Assembly (NCBI GenBank): GCA_963780755.1
Contig: CAWACX010000002.1
Span: forward strand, 124,001-188,000
DNA from: JALYNX01 sp963780755
GTDB taxonomy: Bacteria > Actinomycetota > Acidimicrobiia > Spongiisociales > ZC4RG35
Direction: 5' to 3'
DNA: 64,000 nucleotides
Shown here: in pieces, positions 55,213-64,000 of the stretch
Position numbering within the stretch: position 1 is the stretch's first letter
Layout of the letters: every line of letters begins with the position of its first letter
Notes under the pieces: generated by a model
What the model was told of the DNA's origin: nothing
Seen by the model: only the letters and a program-made list of their open reading frames with translations
Databases searched by the model: none
Position numbers and translations under genes: made by a program

Positions 55213-55235
55213 CGAGCCCCATTGTGGCAAAGCAG

Positions 55236-56120
55236 TCAGCCGGCGGCGGCGCGAACCGATCTCTCTATCGCGGCGGCGGTGGCGCCGAAGGCAGCCTCCG
55301 CCAGAGTCTCGATGTCTTCATCGATCCCACCACACGCGACCGCGAAGACGATGTCTCCGTCGAATCGGGTGTGCACCGGGCGGATGCACGCCGCAAGGGC
55401 GTCATGTGACCGGACTGCCAGCCGACTCAGGGCTGACCTCGACATCAAGGCATCGGTGGCCAACACCACCAGGGTGGTGTTGCTGATGGCCTCGGGGAAT
55501 GGTGCCGGCGGGCCGGGCTCGTGTGGTCCACCGGTGAGGGGGATGCCCTCGACCGTGAATACGTCGCCGACCGCGTTGAGCACCACCAGCGCACCCACGG
55601 TCGCCTCGCCCGCGGAGCGGGTCGCCGACCCCAGCCCGCCGGGCTGCATGTGCTCGAAACCGCGCCACTTCGCCACTGTGGTGCCCGTGCCTACCCCGAC
55701 ACGGCCCGATTCGACCGGGCGGTTGCTTGCCGATCGGTAGGCGGCTTCGCCCTGATCGGGGCCGGGACGAAACCCACCTCCGTCGGGGCGGAGGTCGAAG
55801 ACCACGGCAGCGGGGACGATCGGAACCCGGGCCACCGGAGTCGGATGGCCCCGACCGTCGGCCTCGAGCCCTCGCACCACGCCGTCCGCCGCAGCAAGGC
55901 CGAAGGCGCTCCCACCGGTGAGGAGGATCGCCTGGATCTGCTCGATCCTCATCCCGTGCTCGAGGAGGGCGGTCTCCCGTGAGCCAGGAGCCGCGCCGCG
56001 CACCTCGGCTGCGGCGACATTCGGCTCGGGAAAGACCACGACGGTGCAACCGGTTCCCGCCTCGGGATCCGACCAATGGCCGACCTCGACCCCGGCCACC
56101 GCAGTAATGGTGTCGTTCAA
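55236..56120 (-). CDS. P1-family (DmpA/S58) peptidase
   Basis: A 294-residue Ntn-hydrolase: VGHWSDPEAGTGCTVVVFPEP, LLTGGSAFGLAAADGVVRGLE, KWRGFEHMQPGGLGSAT and SNTTLVVLATDALM. In this family self-cleavage before a Ser/Thr exposes the nucleophile; the SNTTL position is the candidate. The reaction is aminopeptidase or beta-peptide cleavage. A TTG start overlaps the alr stop (TTGA). Confidence 0.88.
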   Translation of the reverse strand: MNDTITAVAGVEVGHWSDPEAGTGCTVVVFPEPNVAAAEVRGAAPGSRETALLEHGMRIEQIQAILLTGGSAFGLAAADGVVRGLEADGRGHPTPVARVPIVPAAVVFDLRPDGGGFRPGPDQGEAAYRSASNRPVESGRVGVGTGTTVAKWRGFEHMQPGGLGSATRSAGEATVGALVVLNAVGDVFTVEGIPLTGGPHEPGPPAPFPEAISNTTLVVLATDALMSRSALSRLAVRSHDALAACIRPVHTRFDGDIVFAVACGGIDEDIETLAEAAFGATAAAIERSVRAAAG

Positions 56121-57190
56121 GATAGGTACCTCCGGGGAACTCGAGGGCCGATCCCGCAGACCACCTCATATGAGATCGTGCCCAAGTCCCTCGCCCAGTC
56201 GTCAGCAGTCACCTCGGCCCCCAATTGCTCACCGAGCACGACCACTTCGTCACCTTGCTCGACCTCGGCGTCGCCAACATCGATGACGATCTGGTCCATG
56301 GTCACCATGCCTGCCAGAGGGAATCGACTGCCGCCGATCAGCGCCACTCCTGACTCGGACAGGCGACGCGAAAACCCGTCGGCATATCCGATGGGTGCCG
56401 TGGCCACCGAGGCCGCGCCCTCGAGCGCCCGGACCCGCCCGTAGCTGGGGCGGGCACCAGCCTCCAGCCTTCGGACTTGGGAGACGTGGGTCACGATTCG
56501 CATCGCCGGCCGCAGTTCGACAAGGTCCCGCGTTTCGTCGCAGGGGTGGAGGCCGTACATGCCGAGGCCGATTCGGCTGAAGGTCTGCCTCGCTTCGGGG
56601 AAGAGCAGGGCGCCCGCGGTGTTCGCAAGGTGCCGCATTGGTGGCTCATACGGCTCCACGGTGCTCATGAACCGATCGAACTGGGCCCTGGTGAACACCG
56701 GGTCTTCGTCTGCCACGGCAAAGTGGGTCCACAGCCCTTCGACTTCGAGCCCGACGCCAAGTGCGACGTCGATCAGGTGGGGCACCGTTTCGGGCACGGA
56801 GCCGACGCGGTGCATGCCGGTGTCGATCTTGATGTGGACCGGTCGGTCGGGGGCAAGCTCGCCGAGAGCCTCGATCATCGACTGTGAATAAGCGGTCGGG
56901 GTCAGCCCCCATTTGCCCACATCCGGAACCGATGGGTAGTCGGGCTCGGAGAGGACGAGGATCGGAGCCTCGATGCCCGCCTCGCGCAGCCGTACCCCTT
57001 CCTCGACCAGGGCAACGGCGAGTCTCTCCGCTCCGGCCTCCAGGGCCGCCTCGGCTACCGGTGCATCACCGTGCCCATAACCGTCGGCCTTGACCACCGC
57101 GCAGAGCGCGGCCGGGGCGGTCGCCGAGCGAAGAGCAGCAACGTTGTGCCGCACCGCGCCGAGGTCGATCTCGGCATAGGTGGGTCTCAC
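56117..57190 (-). CDS. alr: Alanine racemase
   Basis: A 357-residue fold-type III PLP enzyme: YAEIDLGAVRHNVAAL, the PLP Lys in AVVKADGYGHG, HIKIDTGMHRVG, RIGLGMYGLHP and the second catalytic Tyr region IGYADGFSRR. It supplies D-alanine for peptidoglycan. The GTG start overlaps the nnrDE stop (GTGA). Confidence 0.96.
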   Translation of the reverse strand: MRPTYAEIDLGAVRHNVAALRSATAPAALCAVVKADGYGHGDAPVAEAALEAGAERLAVALVEEGVRLREAGIEAPILVLSEPDYPSVPDVGKWGLTPTAYSQSMIEALGELAPDRPVHIKIDTGMHRVGSVPETVPHLIDVALGVGLEVEGLWTHFAVADEDPVFTRAQFDRFMSTVEPYEPPMRHLANTAGALLFPEARQTFSRIGLGMYGLHPCDETRDLVELRPAMRIVTHVSQVRRLEAGARPSYGRVRALEGAASVATAPIGYADGFSRRLSESGVALIGGSRFPLAGMVTMDQIVIDVGDAEVEQGDEVVVLGEQLGAEVTADDWARDLGTISYEVVCGIGPRVPRRYLS

Positions 57191-58566
57191 GATGCCTCGA
57201 AGGCGAAGCGGCCAACATGCCGGCACAAGGCGTCGGCGGTGACAGTGCCTCCCATCGACAGCTCGGACCCGGCAATCCCGTGCCAGTACGCCCCCGAGAT
57301 CAAGGCAGCCTTGGGACCGAGCCCGCGGGCCCAAAGCGCCCCAACCATCCCCGAAAGCACGTCTCCGCTGCCCTGGGTCGCCAGCTCTGGGCCGCCGCTG
57401 CGAACCAGCACCGGCTCGGCGCCATCGCTGACCAAGGTCGGGTTGCCCTTGAGGAGCACGGTCACCCCCTTGCGCAAGGCAAGGGCAGCGGACTGCGTAC
57501 TCACCACCCCCTACCCCGGCGATCCGCTTGAACTCACCCCCGTGCGGAGTCGAGCGCGACCTCGGACCCTCCGTCAGTGGCCGCATCGACGAGGTCGGGG
57601 CTCAGCGCACCGGCATCGAGCACGACCCGGGAGGCCTTCCTGATCAAGGGCAAGGCAGTGCCATGATCAGCCTCGTCGAGGCCGGGCCCGGCGACCACGA
57701 CGTCGTACCTGTCGAGCCGGTCTTCGACAGAGTCGAGCGACCGGCTGAGAAGCTCGGGTGCGATCCCGGCGACGACGTCCGGGCACGGAGAGGCAACCAC
57801 CACCGAGCCTGCGCCGAAATGAAGAGCACTGCGCCCGGCGAGCACCGCCGCGCCCACCATCCCCTGAGACCCTCCGACCACGAGGACCGAGCCGACGGAC
57901 CACTTGTGCCCCTGTCGCAACCGTGGCGGCCGCGGAGCGTCCTCCTCATCGACGAGCCACATCGATGGGCGCCCACCTTCGATGCCGATGTCGACAACAG
58001 TCACCTGGCCGCAGTGGTCAGGCCCCGCCTCCCGGACATGCCCTGTCTTCAGGTACTGGAAGGTGACGGTCTCGATGGCGACGAATGCATCGCTCTCGAC
58101 CTCTCCGGTGTCGGGATCCAGACCCGTCGGGAAGTCGACGGCAATCACAGGTGCGTCCGCCTTCAACCATGGGCCGAGCTGAGAAGGCATCCCCCGACGA
58201 CCGCCACCGCCGAACACCGCATCGATGATCAGGTCGGATCCGGATGGTGGCGCAAAGTCGACAACCCGGGCGCTGCCGGCCCGCGCCCGGGCTGCGGCCC
58301 GCACCGCCTCGGGTGATTTCGGCTCCCCCAGGGCGTGGACCACGACGTCCACTCCCCGTCGCGCCAGGTAGTGAGCTGCCACGTATCCGTCGCCACCGTT
58401 GTTTCCGGGGCCAGCGAGGACGGCGACCCGCTTCCCGTAACCCGCACCATGCCTGACGGCAGCAAGGGCCACGGCGAGACCTGCCGCGGTCCATGGCGGC
58501 ATCGGTGTCACCGGGGTATTCCCTGTCGACGCGCCGGTACTCCTCCGCGGTGAGGATCGGCCTCAC
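57187..58566 (-). pseudogene. nnrDE: Bifunctional NAD(P)H-hydrate epimerase/dehydratase, three frameshifts
   Basis: The epimerase part begins VRPILTAEEYRRVDREYPGD (GTG 58566, overlapping the aminotransferase stop) and shifts near 58485 into AGPGNNGGDGYVAAHYLARRG and IDAVFGGGGRRG. The dehydratase part follows in that frame (VLVVGGSQGMVGAAVLAGRSA, VVAGPGLDEADHG). It then shifts near 57545 to STPHGGEFKRIAG and near 57510 to SAALALRKGVTVLLKGNPTLV and QGSGDVLSGMVGAL. The net length is 3n. The protein repairs hydrated NAD(P)H. No stop falls in the reconstructed frame, so indel errors are likely. Confidence 0.87.
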
Positions 58567-59678
58567 TCGGGGAACATCCCCAGGACCGACTCGATCACCC
58601 GGTCCCGGTCCGCGATCGCGAGGTTCGAGCCGCTGGGCAGGCACAGCCCATGTTCGAACAAGCGGCCCGACACGTTGCCCCCGTACATCGCGCAATCGGC
58701 AAAGACCGGCTGCAGGTGCATCGGCTTCCAGACCGGGCGTGCTTCGATGTCCAACGACTCGAGCTCGATCCGAACGGCCTCGCGATCGGTGCCTGAGATC
58801 TCAGGGTCGATGGTGAGGCAAGTGAGCCAGAAGGTGGACCGGCAGTCCTCGGCCTCGGGCATGAACTCCACTCCAGGTAGCCCGGACAGAGCGGCCCGGT
58901 AGGCCTGGTTGTGATCGCGCCGGGCATCCACCCGGCGCCCCAGATCGGCGAGTTGGGAGCGGCCCAACGCCGCGAGGAGGTTGGAAAGCCGGTAGTTGTA
59001 GCCAACAGTGGAATGCTGATAGTGAGGAGCGGGGTCTCGAGCTTGAGTCGCCAGCCAGCGTGCCTGTATCGCCCAGTCCTCGCGGTCTGTGACCAGGGCC
59101 CCTCCGCCACTGGTGGTGATGATCTTGTTCCCATTGAAGGAGAGGGTTGCCATCACCCCGAAGTTGCCTGCAGGCCGCCCTCGGTAGGTAGCACCCAAGC
59201 CCTCCGCTGCATCTTCGATCAGTGGGATCTCGTGTTCGGCACAGAGGGCCTCGATCCGGTCGTAGTCGGCGCATTGCCCGTAGATGTCCACCGGGACACA
59301 GGCTGCAAAGGGGCCACCTCGATCGAGGGCCTCAGCCAGGAGCCCAGGGTCCATGTTCCACGTCTCGAGCTCGCTGTCCACGAACACCGGATCCGCCCCG
59401 GTGTAGCGGACTGCATTGGCGGTCGCGGCAAAGGTGAGCGAGGAGACGAGCACCCTGTCTCCAGGACCGACTCCCAGCGCCAAAAGAGCCAGATGGAGCG
59501 CTGCCGTGCCGCTGGACAGGGCTACCGCGTGCCCACGTTCGGTGACCGCGGAGAGGTCGGACTCGAATGCGTCGACCTCCGGCCCGAGGGGCGCAATCCA
59601 GCCACTCTCGACTGCCCGCTGAATCGATTTCTGGTCATCGGGCAGGACGTCCGGCGGGGACAGGTAGACCCTGGTCAT
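58563..59678 (-). CDS. DegT/DnrJ/EryC1-type sugar aminotransferase
   Basis: A 371-residue PLP aminotransferase: ALSSGTAALHLALLALGVGPGD, PVFVDSELETWNMD, LIEDAAEGLGATYRG and the Schiff-base Lys in SFNGNKIITTSGGGAL. WKPMHLQPVF and the C-terminal LCLPSGSNL are typical of the pyridoxal-dependent sugar aminotransferases used for surface polysaccharides (such as PglE/PglC-type partners). It is coupled to the adjacent glycosyltransferase. Confidence 0.93.
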   Translation of the reverse strand: MTRVYLSPPDVLPDDQKSIQRAVESGWIAPLGPEVDAFESDLSAVTERGHAVALSSGTAALHLALLALGVGPGDRVLVSSLTFAATANAVRYTGADPVFVDSELETWNMDPGLLAEALDRGGPFAACVPVDIYGQCADYDRIEALCAEHEIPLIEDAAEGLGATYRGRPAGNFGVMATLSFNGNKIITTSGGGALVTDREDWAIQARWLATQARDPAPHYQHSTVGYNYRLSNLLAALGRSQLADLGRRVDARRDHNQAYRAALSGLPGVEFMPEAEDCRSTFWLTCLTIDPEISGTDREAVRIELESLDIEARPVWKPMHLQPVFADCAMYGGNVSGRLFEHGLCLPSGSNLAIADRDRVIESVLGMFPE

Positions 59679-59690
59679 TGCCAGATGAGG

Positions 59691-60839
59691 CTAACCAGCA
59701 GGTGCAGAGCCAGAAGCGGCGCTGCGCAACAACTGCTCGACCTGGTCAGCGATCCGCTGCATGTCGTGATGGGACCGGACCCAAGCCTCGGCCTCGGTGT
59801 CACGCCTGCTGCCCCTCCCCAAATGGCGGATCAGTGCCGACGCCATGGCGGCCACGTCACCCACCGGGATCAGCTCGGCATGCCGGCCGTCGACCGAGGC
59901 CTCGCGCACCGGCGGGATGTCGAAGGCCACTACCGGTGTCCCGACCGCCATCGCTTCGAGGACGGCGGTCCCCAGGCCTTCCATGACGGAGGAGAAGGCG
60001 AAGACCTGCCCGTGGTAGAGGTAGTCGGTGACGTTCGGGGTGTGTCCCACCAGGGTGACGGAGTCGGCAAGGCCGAGCCGGTCGATGGTGCCTCGCACCT
60101 CGCCGGAGGCCTCACCCTCGCGTCCGACGATGACCAGTCCTGCGTCGGGGACCTCGGCGTGGACGGTGGCAAACGCCTCGACCAGCAGCGCCTGGCCTTT
60201 CTGAGCCGCCAACCGGCCCACATTGACCACCAACGGGCCTTTGGGCAGCCCGAGCTCGTCGCGACTCTTCACAGGTCCCGATGCTCGTGCCGGAACGCCA
60301 CGAGGAATCACGGTCACTCGTGATGGATCGACCCCGAGGAGGGCCGCGTTCGACTCCTTCACCTCCCAGGTCAGGGCCCGGAACCAAACGTTGTCCCGGC
60401 GTGCGGCACGCCCGGCGATGCTTCGGAGCAGTGCAGCCCGCCGGGTTGAGGCACCGGGTTGATACCTGCGAAGCAGCTCGAGATCGCCGGAGAGCACCAG
60501 ATTCGACACCACAGGGACCGACAGCCCCCGGGAGGCGGTCTGTCCGACCAGGTTGCCAAGGAAGAGGCTCGTCTGGATTACGTCGGGCCTCCACTCGGAA
60601 ATTAGCTGCCGGACCATCCGGGCGGCCCGGGGCCAGGCGCGCGAGCCGGACCCTTCTGTGAACCCGATGACATCGATCGAGATCTCCCGTTCCAACAAGG
60701 GGCCCTCGAGGTCTCTGCGGTCATAGAGCAGGACCATTCGTTGCTCGAGATCCCCGGAGAACCTGGTCACCTCGCGGACCAGTCCTTGCTCTGCGCCGCC
60801 CGAGCCGGACAGGCTGTCGATGACGTGCAGGATCCTCAT
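59691..60839 (-). CDS. Family 4 glycosyltransferase
   Basis: A 382-residue GT-B enzyme: MRILHVIDSLSGSGGAEQGLV at the N-terminus, VVNVGRLAAQKGQALLVEAF, VTLVGHTPNVTDYLYHGQVFAFSSVMEGLG (in part) with the E-x7-E region at SSVMEGLGTAVLEAMAVGTPVVAFD. It probably adds a sugar to a lipid-linked surface polysaccharide. It follows the membrane-protein gene in divergent orientation. Confidence 0.9.
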   Translation of the reverse strand: MRILHVIDSLSGSGGAEQGLVREVTRFSGDLEQRMVLLYDRRDLEGPLLEREISIDVIGFTEGSGSRAWPRAARMVRQLISEWRPDVIQTSLFLGNLVGQTASRGLSVPVVSNLVLSGDLELLRRYQPGASTRRAALLRSIAGRAARRDNVWFRALTWEVKESNAALLGVDPSRVTVIPRGVPARASGPVKSRDELGLPKGPLVVNVGRLAAQKGQALLVEAFATVHAEVPDAGLVIVGREGEASGEVRGTIDRLGLADSVTLVGHTPNVTDYLYHGQVFAFSSVMEGLGTAVLEAMAVGTPVVAFDIPPVREASVDGRHAELIPVGDVAAMASALIRHLGRGSRRDTEAEAWVRSHHDMQRIADQVEQLLRSAASGSAPAG

Positions 60840-60928
60840 GTTTCCTCGGGAATCGCGGAGGACGGCGAGGGTAGTGAGAGAGACGCGTGGTACGGGTAGG
60901 GGCGATCAGTGCCTTACGATCAACGGCC

Positions 60929-61813
60929 ATGACCGACGGGCTCTCGACCCTTTTCGATCTGACCAACCGGTCGGAGTTCATGGTCGGCGGGTTGATCGGC
61001 CTCATCGCCCTCCTGGTCATCGCCTTCGTCACCCCTGATCAGCAGCAACGGCTGGATTGGGGCGTGGTCTTCGCCGCGGCCTTTCTCCTCGGGGTCGGGC
61101 TCACGATTGGACGACGCTTTGGCCTGGTCTTTGGAGTCGCCACGCTGGCCCTGGGGGGGTGGCTGGCACGGCCTCCCCACGACACGATGCGGGCCGTCTT
61201 CGGGTGGGTCCTGCTGACCGCAGGCGCCATCGTGATCGTATGGCGTGGAGGGCTCCCCGACATCGGGTGGGTCACCGTGCTTGCCCCGGTGCTGATCCTC
61301 GCCGGTGGGGCCGCGGTGGCGGCGTGGTCGACCCGACTCCCTCAAGAGGTCCTGGGGCCGATGGTGGCCATCTCGGCATTTGGAATCTGGGCGACGGTGC
61401 CCGACACCGAAGCGGCCCGCGTCCTGCTCGGGGTTTCCTTGCCGATGGCGTTGGCCACGGTGCGACCGATCAAGGCGGGCCTCGCCTTTGCAGGCGCCTT
61501 TCCCCTGGTGGGGATCATGGTGTGGGTGACGGCGGTTGGCGGTGAGGGCCGGCCGGCCTCCATCATCGGAGGGTGGGCGTGCCTCGGCGCCCTCGCCATC
61601 TTCCCGCTGTACCGAAACTCCCTGCGGGGATGGGTCGAAGCCCACCCCTTGCTGACGATCCTCTACCACGCATTTCTGGTGGGCATCGCGTCGAGGATCA
61701 TCGGTCTTTGGGAATCCGTGGGTCTGGCGGTGGTGGCGGTGCTCGTCCTGGGCGTGGCGGCCTATCTCGGGCTGGGGCCGCTGAGCAGGGCCCAATCCGA
61801 GCCACAGGCGTGA
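60929..61813 (+). CDS. Polytopic membrane protein of unknown function
   Basis: A 294-residue protein with about nine hydrophobic segments and short, mostly basic loops. It contains no family signature I can identify with certainty. The ATG at 60929 (MTDGLSTLF) is preferred to an upstream in-frame GTG that lies in the intergenic region. It lies in the polysaccharide locus between the glycosyltransferase and the deacetylase and could be a polymer export or modification component; that is context only. Confidence 0.6.
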   Translation: MTDGLSTLFDLTNRSEFMVGGLIGLIALLVIAFVTPDQQQRLDWGVVFAAAFLLGVGLTIGRRFGLVFGVATLALGGWLARPPHDTMRAVFGWVLLTAGAIVIVWRGGLPDIGWVTVLAPVLILAGGAAVAAWSTRLPQEVLGPMVAISAFGIWATVPDTEAARVLLGVSLPMALATVRPIKAGLAFAGAFPLVGIMVWVTAVGGEGRPASIIGGWACLGALAIFPLYRNSLRGWVEAHPLLTILYHAFLVGIASRIIGLWESVGLAVVAVLVLGVAAYLGLGPLSRAQSEPQA

Positions 61814-61822
61814 GGCCGACCC

Positions 61823-62614
61823 TCAGGGCCCGGTGTAGCGATTCCGACGGCGCCGGACAGCTTCCTCCAAACGGAGCCCCCCGCTGAGCCGGGCCGGGAA
61901 CCAACGGAAGCCGTCCGAAAGCTGCACCGGGTACCGGGGTAGGTGCCAAGGATCGGCGGTGGAGGTGGCGGAGGCCACCCCCGCCAGGGCTGCCGTCCGG
62001 TAGCGCTCCCGGACCTGGCCCTCGGCTATCGCCGAACAGAACCCCCACGGGTAGGCGAAGTGAGAAGGGTCGACGCCCAGCCGGTCCTCGATCAGGGCGT
62101 CGCTGGTCCCCAACTCGTCTTCGACGGCATCGGCGGTGATGTGGCGCAGGTCCTGGTGGCGATGGGTATGGGCTCCCACGGTCAAGAGCCCGGTGCCGGC
62201 CATCTCCCCGACCTGGTCCCAGGTGAGAGGCTCCGCCCCGGGGACCGGGCCGAGGGCGACACCCGACTCAATGGAGTCGGTCGCCAGATAAAGGGTGAAC
62301 GCAAGTCCCCGCTCGTCGAGGAGTGGAAATGCCGTGGTGAAGGTGTCCCGGTATCCATCGTCGAAGGTGAGCACAACAAGACGGTCAGAGTCGGGCTCAT
62401 CCCACCGGGCCAAGGCCTCGTCCAGCGACACGACCGTTCGGTGCTCCTGCAGCCAGTCGAGTTGTCGCTTGAAATCGTCGACACGAACTTCCATCTGACG
62501 ACCCAACCCGGCACCCACCTGGTGATAGATCAGGATTCGCGGCCCCGGAGGCGCGGCGCCGAGGCGATCGCTGAAACTGGAGATTGCCTTGAGGGCGGTG
62601 CGGGCCAGCGACAC
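61823..62614 (-). CDS. Polysaccharide deacetylase (NodB homology)
   Basis: A 263-residue protein with the NodB domain: ILIYHQVGAG, LTFDDGYRDTFTTAFPLL (metal Asp) and VGAHTHRHQDLRH (the His pair), then FAYPWGFCS. It removes N-acetyl groups from a surface or peptidoglycan polysaccharide. No signal peptide is evident. The GTG at 62614 is 2 bp after the stop of the upstream gene, so they are co-transcribed. Confidence 0.9.
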   Translation of the reverse strand: MSLARTALKAISSFSDRLGAAPPGPRILIYHQVGAGLGRQMEVRVDDFKRQLDWLQEHRTVVSLDEALARWDEPDSDRLVVLTFDDGYRDTFTTAFPLLDERGLAFTLYLATDSIESGVALGPVPGAEPLTWDQVGEMAGTGLLTVGAHTHRHQDLRHITADAVEDELGTSDALIEDRLGVDPSHFAYPWGFCSAIAEGQVRERYRTAALAGVASATSTADPWHLPRYPVQLSDGFRWFPARLSGGLRLEEAVRRRRNRYTGP

Positions 62615-62616
62615 GC

Positions 62617-64000
62617 CTAGACGGTGGCGACGAGGGAGTTCATCTCCTCTTCGGTGAGGACCGGGAAGATGAGGAGCCCCAGGCGCTGCAACGGTGCGAG
62701 GTTCGCCCGATAGCCAAGCGACCAGTCCGGGTTCCACTCCCATGCCTCACCCTTGGCCCGTTTGCGGGACACCTTGGTCTCCTCGTCGACGGTGATCCCG
62801 AGCAGGAGTGCGAGTGAGGTATCCATTCGGCGAACTTCGCGGATTCTGGCCTCGACCACGGCAGCCTGCTCCTCGTCGCCACGAGCATTGGTCGCCTTCA
62901 GGGTCCGCTCCTGCTCGTCGATGATCCGACTCGTCACCTGGGTCATAACGTTTTCGATCTTCTGCCGGTCGAAACGTCGCGCCGAGACCAGCACCTGCAC
63001 CGCTCCGTCTTCGCTGGAAAGGTGCCACACCGAGGGGTCGCCTCCTGTCCGCTTCAGGTGCCGGATGAAGAACTCTGCGGCGAGCCACTCGTCGACGGAT
63101 ACGACATCGCGACCGGTCCCCGCAGCCAGGATCTCCTCCATCTCGAGGGCGATGGCATCGGCGGTGTTCGGGGCAAGCTCCCCATGAAGCTCGTCCATCA
63201 ACCACCTTCCCACGGACTGATGCTCGCTCAGCGACCGGAATGGAAGGAAGCCGCTCAACGTCACCTCGTCGATCACCGCGTCCGAGAACTCGCCCTCCCC
63301 ATAGTTGGCGTTCATCATGTCCTCGACCCGGGACACCAGGTAGTCGGCCACCGCCTCGTAGGCGACTTCCTTGGGAGCACCGTCGAGGGCAGCCAGCAGC
63401 TCCCTTCCGAAGTCGCTGGTCTGGGCCGCTTCTTGGAGGGTGCCGATGCGATCTGCGAGGTTCTGCAACGAGTCCTGAGGAGGCGCAGTCATGCCGCGGT
63501 CCGGGCTCGGGTAATAGCTGAGCCTCGACACCGGCGACTGCTGGTGCTTGGCCACGTGGCTCTGTTCCGGAGCAGCCTGGTACTCGACAGTTCGGTCCGA
63601 CATGCCCCATATCGCTCGCTCTGAACGCTCCAGAAAGACAGCGCCGAGGATCGAGACCTGCCGCTGCACAACGTCGAAGATCAGCCCGTTGATCTGTGGG
63701 ACCTTGGAGCGACCCGGAGTCAGAACCAGCATGCTGCGGCGCAGACGCTGCATCGCCACCTGCGCTGCCGGGCTCGCCATGTCCCCAACGGAAACCACGA
63801 TCGCATCGAAATGCTTGGTGGCCTCCTCGAGAAAGCCCCGGAACTGCCGCCCCGCGAGGGCGTCACCCGGAGAGGCAGGGGGCGGCCCCGAGGGGACCAC
63901 TGCCAACCCCGGCCTTACGAACAACGAATCGGACACTGCCGAAGCGACCGCCCGCTCGAACCCGATCGACTCCGGGTTGAGGGCGAGAATGCCGGAAAGC
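62617..64000 (-). CDS. Partial protein: CpsD/Wzc-like ATPase region joined to a PglX-tail-like C-terminal region
   Basis: The frame is open to the right edge, so only 460 C-terminal residues are visible. The first 130 or so (ESIGFERAVASAVSD, GLAVVPSGPPPASPGDAL, FRGFLEEATKHFDAIVVSVGD) have the order of the CpsD/CapB tyrosine-kinase-type P-loop domain, after its Walker A. The remaining 300 residues differ: FFIRHLKRTGGDPSVWHLSS, VLVSARRFDRQKIENVM and WEWNPDWSLGYRANLAPLQ resemble the C-terminal part of BREX PglX-type methyltransferases (R-P-I-x-W-x-L-x-S, YHR and W-N-P/D-G-x-N-x-AP patterns). No methyltransferase motif is seen in the window. The combination is unusual and the C-terminal assignment is tentative. 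Confidence 0.55.
   Translation of the reverse strand, partial: LSGILALNPESIGFERAVASAVSDSLFVRPGLAVVPSGPPPASPGDALAGRQFRGFLEEATKHFDAIVVSVGDMASPAAQVAMQRLRRSMLVLTPGRSKVPQINGLIFDVVQRQVSILGAVFLERSERAIWGMSDRTVEYQAAPEQSHVAKHQQSPVSRLSYYPSPDRGMTAPPQDSLQNLADRIGTLQEAAQTSDFGRELLAALDGAPKEVAYEAVADYLVSRVEDMMNANYGEGEFSDAVIDEVTLSGFLPFRSLSEHQSVGRWLMDELHGELAPNTADAIALEMEEILAAGTGRDVVSVDEWLAAEFFIRHLKRTGGDPSVWHLSSEDGAVQVLVSARRFDRQKIENVMTQVTSRIIDEQERTLKATNARGDEEQAAVVEARIREVRRMDTSLALLLGITVDEETKVSRKRAKGEAWEWNPDWSLGYRANLAPLQRLGLLIFPVLTEEEMNSLVATV

Noticed and set aside
54121..55230. A single protein joining uracil-DNA glycosylase and TsaE.
   Set aside because: The tail of the glycosylase is out of frame after 54661; the correct frame ends at a stop that overlaps the tsaE start, so this is a one-base artefact.

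Overview
The window is about 64 kb of high-GC, gene-dense bacterial chromosome. It most likely comes from a member of the Actinomycetota, possibly Acidimicrobiia; that placement is inference from gene content, since no 16S rRNA gene is present. Supporting features are a polyphosphate-type ROK glucokinase, a deazaflavin (F420)-type nitroreductase-family protein, a DUF222-HNH nuclease with an actinobacterial LexA box, a gene order tRNA-Tyr/Thr/Met - tuf - rpmG - hydroxyacyl dehydratase, and an alr-tsaE-tsaB-rimI-tsaD-groES-groEL cluster. GTG and TTG starts and ATGA/GTGA start-stop overlaps are common.

Layout. 1-21.6 kb carries mixed metabolism: a YyaL-type thioredoxin-domain protein, heme A synthase, a cystathionine beta-synthase-like enzyme, a 2-aminobenzoyl-CoA monooxygenase/reductase-type fusion, an Nfu_N-ferredoxin reductase fusion, malic enzyme, HflX, polyphosphate glucokinase, 6-phosphogluconate dehydrogenase, SerB and aminopeptidase N. 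21.6-26.3 kb (minus strand) is the ribosomal/translation block tRNA-Trp-secE-nusG-rplK-rplA, then rplJ-rplL behind an L10 leader. 26.4-41.5 kb is a variable block: a cupin-cyclase fusion, a secreted nuclease, a PGN_0703-type nuclease homologue that has lost its catalytic residues, an SOS-controlled HNH nuclease, transporters, leucyl aminopeptidase and an ECF sigma/anti-sigma pair. 41.5-44.0 kb returns to translation genes (dehydratase, rpmG, tuf, three tRNAs). 44-50 kb has HtpX, a secreted subtilase, a lipoprotein and a MidA-type methyltransferase. 49.8-58.6 kb is the GroEL/GroES, t6A-modification (TsaD, TsaB, TsaE), RimI, uracil-DNA glycosylase, P1 peptidase, alanine racemase and NnrDE cluster. 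58.6-64 kb is a surface-polysaccharide locus: sugar aminotransferase, glycosyltransferase, polysaccharide deacetylase, and a large CpsD-like protein with an unexpected C-terminal half that runs off the window.

At least ten conserved genes are split between reading frames, mostly by what looks like a single extra base, while both halves stay fully recognisable. I read most of these as residual indel errors in the assembly rather than gene decay, and annotate each as one broken gene. The most interesting positive observations are the CpsD-like/PglX-tail-like fusion at the right edge, the codon-usage mosaic inside tuf, the LexA box that contains the start codon of the HNH nuclease gene, the catalytically degenerate PGN_0703 homologue, the Nfu_N-ferredoxin reductase fusion, a 15-codon ORF behind a 16-nt Shine-Dalgarno complement, and a putative clamp-binding tail on the uracil-DNA glycosylase.
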